Notes: generated by a model from the sequence alone, not told the origin. A stretch of 64,000 bases of DNA from Sugiyamaella lignohabitans (GCF_001640025.1 NC_031672.1:3968001-4032000), one strand, 5' to 3'; positions 1-11,447 are shown, numbered from the stretch's first letter. Translations and numbers: made by a program.

Positions 1-1572
1 GCGATTCGAAGTTGGGCTTATGTCGGTCTTCATGGTCTTATTATTAAGGCTCTTTCGTATGCTATTCCATCTGAAAGGCCTAATGATTCTGTGTTATTCT
101 ACGGTCTAAGAGCAGTGTTTGCTATTTTTTCGGCATTTACCGAAGCTAAACTGTACGCTGCTCTTAGTAACAACATCTCTAGGCGAGTAGGGTTCAGCTA
201 CCTTGTCCTTTCGCTTCTCTCAAGTGGAATGTTTCATGCGTCTGTTTCGTACCTGCCCTCTTCTTTTGCATTGTATTTTGTGACGTTGGCATTGGCCAAC
301 TTTGTTGAAGACACTGGGAGATCAGGAGCAAAGAGCAGCAGCCAGTTGATAACCAGAGGATTTACTTGGTTGGCTGTGGCCGGACTATTGGGCTGGCCCT
401 TTACTCTTGTTTTGGCATTGCCTTTTGGGCTAAGATTTACTTTGAAGTCATTTTTGGGTAAATCGTATTCGAAGTATTTTGTGACTGTGGTTAAAGTCCT
501 TCTATCTAGCGGATTGATCTTGGCTTCCATTGTTGCAGTTGACTCAATCGCTTATAAAAAACTGGGTGTTGTGGTACCGTTCAATATTGTCTCTTACAAT
601 GTACTCAATTCTGACGACAGTACCGGACCAACTATTTTTGGAACAGAACCCTGGACTTATTACGTGTTCAACTTGGCCATTAACTTCAATGGCGCGACCG
701 TCCTTGCTTTATTGAGTTTGCTTGCGCCACTGATAAGTCGTCGTCCTCAAAATTCTGCTTTCTACTTATTGACTATTATTTCACCCTTTTTCCTTTGGCT
801 GTCGATTTTTATTTCCACTCCTCACAAGGAAGAGCGGTTCTTATACCCTGTCTACTCATCTCTGCTGCTTAACTCTGCCCTAGGTCTAGAGGTAGTCATC
901 ACAATAAGCAGTAAAATTCTTGGTTTGGTCGGAATTCGCTGGACGCATCGTGGTCGATTGATCGGAACTGTGGTGGTGATCGCAATCTCGATTGTGTCTC
1001 TGTCACGGTCACTTGCTCTTAGTATTTATTACAGCGCACCATTAGACGTGTATGATCATATTCCTTACGAGGCAAATGCCACTTCTATAACTAATGTTTG
1101 TGTTGGTCGCGAATGGTACCGCTACCCTTCCTCATACTTCCTCGCCGAGAATCAGCGACTGAAATTTGTAAAGAGCGGATTTTCAGGGCTATTACCAGGG
1201 GAGTTTCAAGAACAACAAGCTGATACGACGCAGGCAACGAAGTACTGGTGGGATCTTGTTGGAACCTCGGCTGTGCCATCTGGAATGAACAACCAAAACC
1301 TTGAAGACCATTCTAAATACGTTGATATTAAGGAATGCGACTACATAGTCGATACTAATTCCTTTTCAGTTGATAGCGAAGCAGGCGAAGAGCTGTATAT
1401 CACCGATAAGGAGAATTGGCAACCAATATACTGTGGAAAATTCTTAGATTCTTCAGCTAGCAGTGGCATCGGTCGTGTCTTGATGCTGCCTCCACCTCTA
1501 GTAACCTCCACCAACACCAAGCTGGCAGGCCTGTACTACTGTCTTATGAAACGGATATCATCCGAAAATTGA
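1..1572 (+). CDS. ALG9: Alg9 alpha-1,2-mannosyltransferase, 5' end off the window
   Basis: The frame is open from base 1 (beginning AIRSWAYVGLHG), so this is the 3' part of a gene whose start lies outside the window; 523 codons are visible. The GT22 family hallmark HKEERFLYP lies at 823-849, and an early membrane segment carries SSGMFHASVSYLPSSFALY, typical of Alg9. Several hydrophobic segments are visible in the first 300 residues, followed by a lumenal C-terminal region. In the family, Alg9 works in the ER membrane and adds alpha-1,2-linked mannoses from dolichol-phosphate-mannose to the lipid-linked oligosaccharide used for N-glycosylation. The GTG at 91 is an internal valine, not a start. 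The gene converges on ADE12 with about 225 bases between stops. Alg12 or Gpi10 are the alternatives, but the N-terminal motifs fit Alg9 better. Confidence 0.9.
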   Translation, partial: AIRSWAYVGLHGLIIKALSYAIPSERPNDSVLFYGLRAVFAIFSAFTEAKLYAALSNNISRRVGFSYLVLSLLSSGMFHASVSYLPSSFALYFVTLALANFVEDTGRSGAKSSSQLITRGFTWLAVAGLLGWPFTLVLALPFGLRFTLKSFLGKSYSKYFVTVVKVLLSSGLILASIVAVDSIAYKKLGVVVPFNIVSYNVLNSDDSTGPTIFGTEPWTYYVFNLAINFNGATVLALLSLLAPLISRRPQNSAFYLLTIISPFFLWLSIFISTPHKEERFLYPVYSSLLLNSALGLEVVITISSKILGLVGIRWTHRGRLIGTVVVIAISIVSLSRSLALSIYYSAPLDVYDHIPYEANATSITNVCVGREWYRYPSSYFLAENQRLKFVKSGFSGLLPGEFQEQQADTTQATKYWWDLVGTSAVPSGMNNQNLEDHSKYVDIKECDYIVDTNSFSVDSEAGEELYITDKENWQPIYCGKFLDSSASSGIGRVLMLPPPLVTSTNTKLAGLYYCLMKRISSEN

Positions 1573-1797
1573 TTTAAAATTTGTAAGTCTCTCTAATCTA
1601 CATTTTGTTGGGGAGTGCCAAAGTACCCTCCCAGTTAATTAATATAATGATGCATCATCAGCTCTTTGAAGTTAGGACTGAAAAGTCTCTCCAGCAAAGC
1701 GAGAAGAAGTAAATGGTCCAGGGCAACCCCAGCCACTGAAGACTCAACTAATAACAAGGGATAATAATAGTTTACAGTCTATTTCTAATAATGTTGT

Positions 1798-3137
<1,340 letters not shown>

Positions 3138-4370
3138 TGTATCAGAGGTTTAAGTATTATTTGAAAAATCCGAAATTCGGTGAAAACTTTCGTTTATTAA
3201 AGTCTGCTAATAATTTATTGAAGTGGTAGGCGGTTATGCTTACACTTTCAACGATTGCTATATAGCTGACTGGATCCAAAGACGCCAGTAAGATCAAAAA
3301 AACTGTATGCGATCTATGCTCCTTTATATATTTTTGGGCTGAAATTGGCCCTTACCTCTGGAGCGCATTGAAATTTTTCGCATCTTCGACCTTGCTTCGG
3401 TGCAGACAAAGAGTCATTTACCGCAGTATTCGTACGGCTTGCTTCGGCAAGAGCAATGACTCAGTCTGTGAGCATTCACTAAATGAATTCTTTTTTTTTT
3501 TTGCTGTCATTTCCTTAAGCTGATGGTTGAGTACGATAGTTGCCTTTATGGCCGCTACAATTGAGCTTGATTAGATATAGAAATATAAATAGGCAAGTAG
3601 AAATTGTTGGGAGCAGGGACGGACGCATGGTCACCGAAATGGAAGATCGGCAAATAGATAAGATAAGCAAATTTAGCATCCACGCAATCGAATCTAAAGT
3701 TTTTTTTTTTCGGATTCAATTCAATTCAAGATTCGTCTGGTCAGCAAAAAGTTTTTTTTAAAAAAAAACCATTTCGATGAGGTCATGATCGTTAATCTTG
3801 ATTGAGAGTGATGTGCCTAGAAATTTTGCCATTCCTTCATCTTATAACTGCATGATGCTTGATAAGGTTTGGAATCTAAAGTCTGTCGCTTCATTAGTGA
3901 GATAAGAGAAAAGACTCACGATTAATTACCCTCGGATCAGAAAAGTACTAGTTTTATATACAATATAATATTTTGCAACATTTCACAAATCAATGGAGAT
4001 GAATTTTTTGCGGAATCTAACAGTCTTTAAGTTGAACTGCGTCGCATTTTTATCCCTACAGCATGTAACAGTTCACCCTTGGCAGAGAGTTTTAAATCGT
4101 GAAACCAGGAGAAGACAAGCCTGAAACGGAAAACAGTTCCCTAGAGTACCATTATACATGTCGCTTCCTATCTCTCTAACCTAAAAATATCTCAACTTAA
4201 TTGTTATTAACAGCCTTTTCCATCTTAATCTGTAGAATCCGGGTAACTTTCAGTTTCACGGTACACTCCAGCCCGTTGGTTCCTGACTCCGACATAGAGC
4301 ACAAGCAACAGCCAAACAGTTGAAAACACAGAAGCTTGCCAAGAAAGATTAGTGAAATTTAGAAGACAAA
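3138..4370. other. ADE12-PHO13 divergent intergenic region
   Basis: 1.23 kb between two divergent starts. It contains the paired TGACTC elements, a 12-base T tract at 3491-3502 and A/T-rich homopolymers near 3700-3770. No supported gene is seen; the short open frame at 3540-3761 has no coding character. Confidence 0.6.
3391..3463. promoter_or_regulatory. Paired TGACTC elements in the ADE12/PHO13 divergent promoter
   Basis: TGACTC-type sites occur at 3411-3416 (as GAGTCA) and 3457-3463 (TGACTCA), 274-326 bases upstream of the ADE12 start. Each is preceded by the identical decamer CTTGCTTCGG (3391-3400 and 3438-3447). In budding yeast, TGACTC is the core site of Bas1 and Gcn4, which activate adenine biosynthesis genes. 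The sequence shows the sites; their binding factor is inferred. Confidence 0.55.
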
Positions 4371-5294
4371 ATGACTGTCAGTAGTAATAAGATTACAACT
4401 GCAGCCGAGGTGGAATCATTTCTGAGTCAATATGACGACTTTTTGTTTGACTGTGACGGGGTGTTGTGGCAGGGAGATGTGTTGCTTCCGTCAGTAGTGG
4501 AGACTTTGGACTTGCTCCGATCTCAGAATAAGAGACTGATTTTTGTTACAAACAACTCAACAAAGTCACGCCAAGCTTACACAAAAAAATTTGCCAAATT
4601 CGGTTTGACTGTGACCAAGGAAGAGATTTTTGGCTCATCATATTCGTCGGCCGTCTACCTTAGCAAAGTCTTAAAGTTCCCGAAAGATAAGAAAGTTCTG
4701 GTTATCGGAGAAAGTGGAATTGAAGAAGAACTGACCAATGCAGGCATCCAATACATTGGAGGAACAGATCCGGCTTTTAACAGCGAAGTCCCGGCCGACG
4801 GGATTGATAAACTTGAGCACGATCCTTCTATTGGAGCAGTTCTCTGCGGTCTCGATTTGCATATTAATTATTACAAGATTGCACATGCCATGATGCAGCT
4901 CAATACCCCGGACCAGGAGACCTTATTTTTGGCTACCAATATCGACTCTACATATCCATCTCATGGAAAACTTCTGCCTGGTGCAGGAACCATTGTTGGC
5001 ACTTTAGAGACTTGCACTGGCAGAAAACCAGTGGCGCTAGGAAAACCTTCTTCTGCCATGATGGATTGTATTAAAGCTGAATTTGAGTTTAATCCTGAAC
5101 GCGCATGCATGGTCGGCGACCGCCTGAACACGGATATGGTTTTTGGCACTAAGGGTGGTCTTGGAACTTTGTTTGTGCTTACTGGAGTCGACAACGAGGC
5201 CTCTATTTTTGCTGAAAACAGAGTTGCTTCTCCTAAATTTTACATTGACAAGCTGGGAAGTCTTTACGAATTGTTGCATGGACAAAACAATTGA
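4371..5294 (+). CDS. PHO13: 4-nitrophenylphosphatase / phosphoglycolate phosphatase (HAD family)
   Basis: 307 residues, the usual length for Pho13. HAD motif I is DCDGVLW at residues 27-33 (nucleophile Asp27, acid Asp29). Motif II is FVTNNST, and the C-terminal motif is MVGDRLNTDMVFG. A C2-type cap lies between motifs II and III, as in human PGP and yeast Pho13. Members of this family remove toxic by-products such as 2-phosphoglycolate, 4-phosphoerythronate and 2-phospholactate made by glycolytic and pentose-phosphate enzymes; the assignment of substrates here is by family. The start ATG at 4371 has a favourable context (A at -3). It is divergent from ADE12. No intron is seen. Confidence 0.93.
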   Translation: MTVSSNKITTAAEVESFLSQYDDFLFDCDGVLWQGDVLLPSVVETLDLLRSQNKRLIFVTNNSTKSRQAYTKKFAKFGLTVTKEEIFGSSYSSAVYLSKVLKFPKDKKVLVIGESGIEEELTNAGIQYIGGTDPAFNSEVPADGIDKLEHDPSIGAVLCGLDLHINYYKIAHAMMQLNTPDQETLFLATNIDSTYPSHGKLLPGAGTIVGTLETCTGRKPVALGKPSSAMMDCIKAEFEFNPERACMVGDRLNTDMVFGTKGGLGTLFVLTGVDNEASIFAENRVASPKFYIDKLGSLYELLHGQNN

Positions 5295-6166
5295 TAAATC
5301 GCTCCCATTTAGCACAATTACTTAGATCAAGAGACAACTATAGATAAAAGATATAAAACGGGTTAACGGAACCAATGGGGTCCGTGTGCAAACCGCCAGA
5401 GCTGCGTCCATATATTGCTAATTGAGTAAAGTTAATTATGCAAGATACAAGTTCTCAGGTTTCGCCAACGTGGGTTTGACCCGTGTTAAACTTTGAGCGT
5501 CTGATGGTAGTATCCTGTTTTCGTGTTTGATGCGCTACCTTCAAACGATGCCTGAACTCACCGTGTACGATAATGAGTAGCAACGTAGACTGAGAGAGGG
5601 GCAAATGATATCCTATAATGGCGATATTTAACATGCTCTCAAAATGGAAAAAAGAAACAACCGACTCCAAGGTTGATATATAGTTCCTAAAACATCTTCA
5701 GCAGTGAGATATCCGCTCTCTTTGTTACATTTCCTTCATGGTCTTTGTAAAAAATCAGTTTACCAGTGGATGTTGCATTTCTGCACAGAGCTTCTACATT
5801 ATTTACCATGCTTCTGAAAACGGTTTCAATTAAGGTCCAATGTGCTTGTCTTACAATATTTCAAACGTTACATTCCTCACAAAGTGTTGGAAGCACAGAA
5901 TTACATAATACAGACTTGAAACAAACGTGTGCAACGGTGAACTCTCTTCCAATAGTCTTTAAGACACATATTGTTAAGAATGAATCACTTTCATTCATAG
6001 AATTTCACAGCTGTTTATATGAAGGAGATTTCGTCCTATATGAATCTGAATCGATTCTCTAGCACAACTGTTCACTGCTCCTAAGTTCCATTCAGTCTCA
6101 CTCGCTCCTGTGGGATCCTTTTCCTTTATTACACATCTTGGTCAATTTTGCATTCCTTCGAATAAC
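5295..6166. other. Intergenic region between PHO13 and the subtilase
   Basis: About 870 bases. Short open frames (5455-5670 minus; 5766-6062 plus, which begins with GTG) lack ATG starts or recognisable content. I see no RNA gene or repeat. Confidence 0.5.
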
Positions 6167-7372
6167 ATGCATTACAAGTCTGCTTTTATCTCTCTTGCCC
6201 TAGTAGGTTTAGTTGTCAGTCAACCTATAGGGTCGCAATCTCCAAAAGATTATGTTGTCGTTTGGCATGAAAGCACTACTCCTGAAGAGCGAAGCAAGCA
6301 CATACACATGCTCAGCAAGCGTGATTCTTCTGCGAACATTAAGGGCCACTTTACCATTGGTAACTCAGTAGGAATTCATGGAGAGTTCACGCCAGATCTG
6401 GTGAATGCTCTGAGTCTTCACCCTGCTGTAGATATTGTTGAGCCAGATACTCTCGAGTATGGACAACAGACGTTATACACTCAGAACGAGGCCCCGTGGG
6501 GGTTATCCAGAATTTCTCACCTTCAATTTGCTCCAAATAACACATATGGCAATGGTGAATACCTGTTCTTGAGCGGGAATGGTGAGCATACTACAGTCTA
6601 TATTCTAGACACTGGAATTAGGACAACTCATGTAGAATTTGCAAACAGAATTCGATGGGGACAAAATTTTGTCGATGACATCAACGACGATGAAAATGGC
6701 CATGGTACACATGTAGCAGGTACTGCTGCTGGTTCATCAGTTGGTGTCGCGAAATATGCCGATATTGTGGCGGTAAAGATTTTGAACGCCGACCAAACAG
6801 GCACGTTATCAAACTTCCTTAAGGCAATGTCATGGATAGTTGATGACTACAAACAACAAATTGCATCAAACTCTACATCACATGCGGTCATTAACTATTC
6901 TGCTATTGGTGAGACCTCCGACGCGAGAGATAAAGCAATTGGTGCTGCAATCGATGCTGGCATATTCTTTGTTGGGGCATCAGGAAATAAGGAAGAAAAT
7001 GCATGTGATTTTGGTCCACCAAACTTTGGCCCCAATCGTAAAGGTCAGCTTATTGTTGCTGCCCTCAATTCCACGGATGAACCAGCATCTTTCACCAACT
7101 ACGGACCTTGCATCGACGTTTACGCACCTGGTGTAGAGGTTAGAAGTAGTCTAAATAATTCCGACACTGATTATGGTCTTATGAGTGGTAGTTCAATGGC
7201 AGCTCCTCATGTTGCAGGTTTGGTTGCATACTATTGGTCTCTTAATCAATCTTTCTCAATGGATGAGATTTCCGCTTTGATTAAGAACAGCAATGCTGGA
7301 TCTGTCTTGAACAACTTTCCGGACACTGTCAGTAATATTGCTTTCAACATGGCCAACATCACTCAGAATTAA
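6167..7372 (+). CDS. Secreted subtilisin-like serine protease (S8)
   Basis: 401 residues from the ATG at 6167; the frame is open further upstream (to a GTG at 6110), but this ATG places a signal peptide (hydrophobic FISLALVGLVV) at the N-terminus. An inhibitor I9-type propeptide follows (DYVVVWHES to about IVEPD), then the catalytic domain. The triad is complete: Asp148 in ILDTG, His179 in NGHGTHVAGT, Ser343 in SGSSMAAPHVAG. The prodomain and layout resemble the proteinase K / cerevisin (Prb1, Ysp3) group. The usual GTSMA is GSSMA here. No transmembrane tail is seen, so it is a secreted or vacuolar protease. There are several Asn-X-Ser/Thr sites. Prb1 itself is much longer, so I do not assign that symbol. 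Confidence 0.88.
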   Translation: MHYKSAFISLALVGLVVSQPIGSQSPKDYVVVWHESTTPEERSKHIHMLSKRDSSANIKGHFTIGNSVGIHGEFTPDLVNALSLHPAVDIVEPDTLEYGQQTLYTQNEAPWGLSRISHLQFAPNNTYGNGEYLFLSGNGEHTTVYILDTGIRTTHVEFANRIRWGQNFVDDINDDENGHGTHVAGTAAGSSVGVAKYADIVAVKILNADQTGTLSNFLKAMSWIVDDYKQQIASNSTSHAVINYSAIGETSDARDKAIGAAIDAGIFFVGASGNKEENACDFGPPNFGPNRKGQLIVAALNSTDEPASFTNYGPCIDVYAPGVEVRSSLNNSDTDYGLMSGSSMAAPHVAGLVAYYWSLNQSFSMDEISALIKNSNAGSVLNNFPDTVSNIAFNMANITQN

Positions 7373-7804
7373 GATTTCATAAGAACTTCACATTATATAA
7401 CTTCATTTCACTTCTCTCGTTATCTTCGTACAAAAAAAAGATATGCCCTGCTCTTTATTGACATAAGTAGCCTAGGTTGATCTGGACCTATCTATCTTAT
7501 CTGCGCTCGTACCTGATCTGCGGATCCGCGATGAGCCACCCTTGCCCTCATGCAGGTTAAGTCAGGTCAGGTCTATTGTGGGAGCAGAGCTCTTCGATAT
7601 AACGCAGATAGGCAAGGTTAATATTTTGTCAACAGCACGAAAGAGAAGGCTTTGATTTCCTATAGATCAGGAACGCCTATTGTACCAGTTGTACCGATTG
7701 CCCATTGAACTATCAGAAGCTTCAGTTTCATAGACAAGACAAGACACAACAGGCGGGCTGAAGCTTTCCTGTCGCAAACAAAAAGTCGTTAGGTGTCTCA
7801 AAAC
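7373..7804. other. Intergenic region after the subtilase
   Basis: 432 bases with no supported gene. Repeated TCAGGT words occur near 7562-7573. It serves as the upstream region of the two-exon orphan gene. Confidence 0.5.
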
Positions 7805-8987
7805 ATGCCCCCACACAAGACTTTGGAAGATAAAGCTCTATTGAATGTTACAAGAGACTATTTTCTTAAAGTTGCTGATACTTCGAGTTCAAGCGGTCAT
7901 GGCACAAAGAGTTTCATGATCCGCATTTTGCTAATTCGAACTCATATTGCACTAGTGTTGAACTATTTCCAGAAGCAAAAGTCTACGTATCACATAAGCA
8001 ATTCCCTCTCTTGGACAGAATTTAGATATGAGCATGAAATCCACTCCGATATAATTAATATCTCGACTAATGAGGCGTGCCCAGAGGGTTTAGTAGTATT
8101 TATTGGTAGTTTAAGGTTTATTATCGAGGTAAGTACGAGATACTGAAGTAAGGCGCGATAGTGTTCTAACTTGAAACTTAAAGCATGTGTACCTTATAAT
8201 GCATATCACAATGCTCGAACAGCTGAAGGTTTTGTCACTGAACACTGAAGCCAACTTAGCATATAGTACCAATATGTTCTACGCTTGCATAGAACAAATA
8301 AGGTATTTAGCACCATTTAGTTGTGATCGTAGTTCAAAGCTCAGCGAAGAGGTGATAATTCCATACCTACGGAAATTTCATGATATCAATTGTCTAATTA
8401 GCAACAAGACAGGATGGTGGAACCCCGCCATAGTGGCACCGTTCTCCAAAACTCCAACATGGATAGAGCCTGATTCAAAAGAGTTGGACGGAATTGCTCA
8501 AAAAAAGCTCAATACTAAGGAAGGTACCCTTATTCATCATGACCCCTTGGAAAGTGATGGTGATTACGACCCGGACGATAGCTTTCTACCCAAGAATGAA
8601 AGGGAGCAGAACGTTCTAAAAGAACGAGTCAACCACTCAAAAAGTAGGGATCCAATCCAGAAGTCTATAAAGTCATCAATAAAACGAAAGAAGCGGAGAA
8701 TCGGTCAACTGCAAAAGTCATCTCGACAGTCCTATGAAAGTGATTCAAGCAGCATTATTCTCGAAATACCATTTTACAAGTTTCAATATCTACGCAACAC
8801 AAGAACGCTCGAGGGAATAGGTGAAATTGAGAATATACGAAATTCCACAAATACCACTATTATTACAACTCCAGGTAAACGTGGGATCAACTACAATGCC
8901 ACTGTTGAGATCACTGGTACTGAAAAAAATCGGATGATGGCTGTCCAAGCGATCCAGTGTGTCTTGCAGAATTACAACTTTTCATAA
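7805..8987 (+). CDS. Two-exon orphan protein with KH-like C-terminal domain
   Basis: Exon 1 is 7805-8128 (108 codons, ATG at 7805) and exon 2 is 8184-8987. The 55-base intron has donor GTAAGT, branch TTCTAAC and acceptor AAAG and is phase 0, giving about 375 residues. I do not recognise the N-terminal 200 residues, which are mixed alpha/beta in appearance. A basic patch KSSIKRKKRRIGQL precedes the last 80 residues. That C-terminus (LEGIGEIENIRNSTNTTI, then TVEITGTEKNRMMAVQAI) follows the pattern of a KH RNA-binding domain: a GIGEIENI loop in place of GxxG, a following strand, and a final helix. A role in RNA binding is inference only. Both exons are open and the splice signals match neighbours, so the gene is probably real. 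Confidence 0.65.
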
Positions 8988-9254
8988 CAGGCTGCAGTAT
9001 TCAGATTAGAAATTATCCCGGGTGTTGATCTAATTTGATTTTAATTCATGTCCAAAATGACTAATTTCTTCGTATATTAACCAATATCCTGGCAAATCTA
9101 ATTTCAAATCCGACATCTTTCTGAAGGAAGATATTTAGGTGACTACTGCTTCTTCACCGTTCTGCAGTCCATTTGATCGACACGATACTTCCTATTAAGT
9201 ACTGTTGGTCCCTTACCACAGATAACAGTGTGAAAAATTTGGTGACCCGAAAAT

Positions 9255-9316
9255 TATAAAAAGGTGCCTTCACCCTTCAGTTTTCTTTCAGCTCTTCAGT
9301 ACATAAATTTTATATT
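9255..9316 (+). promoter_or_regulatory. TATA box and pyrimidine-rich leader of the eL34 relic
   Basis: TATAAAAAGG at 9255-9264, 53-62 bases before the ATG at 9317, is followed by a CT-rich leader (CTTCAGTTTTCTTTCAGCTC). This arrangement is typical of strongly expressed yeast genes such as those for ribosomal proteins, but here it drives a broken reading frame. Confidence 0.5.
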
Positions 9317-9815
9317 ATGGCTCAAAGAGTACTTTGCAATACCCATACAGTAAGTGTTTTCCGAAAAGTTAAGGGCAGAGTTGTTCATATGATGATAACG
9401 TAACCACACTTCTTTCCATTGCCTATTCGACTATGACGATAGCTAAGGGTGCTTTCCTGACTTCAAGCCGGGAGTTAGCTTATACTTGCCAGTATTTTGC
9501 TGTCTGATTTGAATATCTGCCTTTTTACTTTGAGAAATCCCAGTTTCGTTACTAACTAATGATAGATGTATCACTAATCAAAATTATTATCCCCTTTGTG
9601 GTAACCGTTATATGATTCCCTTATTTGTAAGTTCAACTTCGTCACAAAACTTGCTTTGTCTTATTACTTAGTGATGAAAAATCCGGTGAACATTCGCAGT
9701 TTCCTCGGTAGCATACACTAGAACCCATCTGGTATGCCGGTGACCGTTTTTGTCCTTCCTAGGATGTCTGATTTAAAGTATAAGAGCATTGTTTAGGTGA
9801 TAATTTTCGATACTT
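9317..9815 (+). pseudogene. RPL34: Decayed ribosomal protein eL34 (Rpl34) gene
   Basis: ATG at 9317 opens MAQRV, the eL34 N-terminus, then loses the frame within a few codons and reaches CCCATACA directly before a GTAAGT donor at 9350, at the position expected for an early RPL34 intron. A candidate 216-base intron ends at 9565 with ACTAAC and TAG. Downstream, in correct order, are degraded stretches resembling eL34 codons: AATCAAAATTA for NKIK (about 9576-9586), CAACTTCGTCACAAAACTTG for QHVKKLA (9634-9653), the CGDCGS...GI..LRP region (9683-9727), KTVSRAYGG (9741-9765) and VKERIVR (9775-9795). Stops and indels break every frame. Alignment was by eye from family knowledge, so confidence is moderate. 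A functional copy would be needed elsewhere. Confidence 0.55.
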
Positions 9816-10025
9816 TGTATTGCATGACACTAACTTTCTCAGATTTTTTAATACCCTCTTAATATTTATTTAACATGTATAATTAATACCAATTTTTTCT
9901 AAATGGACATTTGTATTAGAGAGAGCAGTAGCAGGGCTCAACAAAGACTATGCCAAATAGTCAGTAATCCGCAACAGGTTATTAATACTGGTTGATCTAT
10001 AAGTCTATAAAGCAATATAAGAAAA

Positions 10026-11447
10026 TTAACTCTTGATATACTTCTTAAGAGCACGAAGCTTCTCCACAGCTTCTTCAAGGATATGATCGTCCTTGCAGAC
10101 AGCGAAACGCAAGAACTCTTCAGCTAGATGAGCATTTTGAGGGGTGTAGAACTCGGTAGGGGGGATTGCAACAACCCCAATCTCCTTAATGAGCCAGTAT
10201 GCAGTACGGAAGTCCTTGGCCTTACCATGGGTCACCTCAGGAGGGAACTCATAATCTTCAGGAACTTGAACCTTGGCAAAGTTGACCAGTACAAAATAGC
10301 CTCCTTCGGGAACTGTGTAAGGAAGACCAAGCTCATCCCAGATAGCATTGAAAATCTTGTACTTCTTTTCAAAGCTGACAATATTATCATGATAATAAGT
10401 ATTGGTCTCTGCTTGGACCAGAGCCTTAGCAGTAGCTTCCTGGAGAGGAGAGTTTACAGTAAAAACGATACGAGTATTTGCTGCCGCAACGTATTTGATA
10501 AGATCGGGGTGTCCAATCAACCAGCCGACTCTCCAGCCAGTGGCACTAAACGTCTTACCTGCAGAACCCACAGTGAGAGTGAGTCGTGCCAATTCTGGGG
10601 ATAAAGTAGCAATTCTTACAAATGGAGTATAATATAGACGATCGTATACTTCATCCGATAAGATGATGATGTTGTGTTCAACAGCGATCTGACCAATCTT
10701 TTCTAATTCTTCCCTAGAAAATACCTTTCCTGTAGGATTCTGTGGAGTGTTGAGTACGATAATCCTGGTCTTCTCAGTGACAGCGGCTTTCAACTCGTCG
10801 AAATCAATTTTCCATTCCCCAGCCGATGAAGTTCGAGTAGCAGCATCAGAAGGAGGGTGTAAAGGTACATATACAACCTTTCCACCCGGAAGCTGAATAT
10901 TAGAAATGTATTGATCGAAAAAGGGTTCAAAAACAATAACTTCATCGCCAGGATTGATGAATGCAGTAAATGCAGCATACATACCTTGATTTGCTCCAGC
11001 AGTCACAACAATTTCGCTCTCAGGGTCCAAAGTCCGATTGAAGAATGGCGAATATGAATCAGCAAGAGCTTTTCTGAGAGATGGTCTACCCCTAGTAGGG
11101 GAGTACTGGTTCAATGCCGGCACATCTAGAGCTTTCTTGGCAGCTTCGATGGCAAAGTCCGGTGGGGAATAAGAAAAGAAACCTTGACCGAGATTTACCA
11201 CTTTCTTACCGGTGGATTCAACAGAAGCTGCTGCTTCATTAATGATACTCCAAACATCCTTACTCTGAGCAGACACATGGACGGATGGTCCAGGCAGAGG
11301 TTTGAAAGAACCGTCACTAGTAGTCATTTTACTGTTTGTACTAGTAATTGCAATAAAACTTGTAGCAGAAAATGATCTTCTAAGTAATAATTTACTCGTT
11401 AATCCCAATATCGACGTAGCTTGATGGCAATTGGCCAAAAGTCTCAT
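10026..11447 (-). CDS. BNA3: Kynurenine aminotransferase (PLP fold type I)
   Basis: 473 residues from the ATG at 11447. The open frame extends two codons further to a TTG that is not used. The PLP lysine is Lys298 in SAGKTFSATGWRVGW. Other class I/II aminotransferase motifs are LNTPQNPTGKVF, SDEVYDRLYY and NLGQGFFSYSPPDF. It converts kynurenine to kynurenic acid in the tryptophan branch (2-oxoglutarate acceptor). Residues 1-40 are basic and lack acids (MRLLANCHQATS, KLLLRRSFSAT), as in a mitochondrial presequence. An internal in-frame ATG at 11327, just before the conserved domain, has a better context. Two products, mitochondrial and cytosolic, are therefore plausible. The cytosolic form would be 433 residues, close to yeast Bna3. 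Confidence 0.92.
   Translation of the reverse strand: MRLLANCHQATSILGLTSKLLLRRSFSATSFIAITSTNSKMTTSDGSFKPLPGPSVHVSAQSKDVWSIINEAAASVESTGKKVVNLGQGFFSYSPPDFAIEAAKKALDVPALNQYSPTRGRPSLRKALADSYSPFFNRTLDPESEIVVTAGANQGMYAAFTAFINPGDEVIVFEPFFDQYISNIQLPGGKVVYVPLHPPSDAATRTSSAGEWKIDFDELKAAVTEKTRIIVLNTPQNPTGKVFSREELEKIGQIAVEHNIIILSDEVYDRLYYTPFVRIATLSPELARLTLTVGSAGKTFSATGWRVGWLIGHPDLIKYVAAANTRIVFTVNSPLQEATAKALVQAETNTYYHDNIVSFEKKYKIFNAIWDELGLPYTVPEGGYFVLVNFAKVQVPEDYEFPPEVTHGKAKDFRTAYWLIKEIGVVAIPPTEFYTPQNAHLAEEFLRFAVCKDDHILEEAVEKLRALKKYIKS

Larger units (their letters stand above)
8988..10025. other. Intergenic region holding the eL34 relic
   Basis: Apart from the eL34-like remains at 9255-9815, I see no gene. 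9000-9250 and 9820-10020 are A/T-rich without notable repeats and provide terminator sequence for the KH-like gene and for BNA3. Confidence 0.5.

Noticed and set aside
5766..6062. 98-codon frame upstream of the subtilase
   Set aside because: It begins with GTG, lacks coding character and resembles no family.
6110..6166. Upstream GTG start for the subtilase
   Set aside because: GTG is not a normal nuclear start and would bury the signal peptide. The ATG at 6167 gives a canonical secreted precursor.
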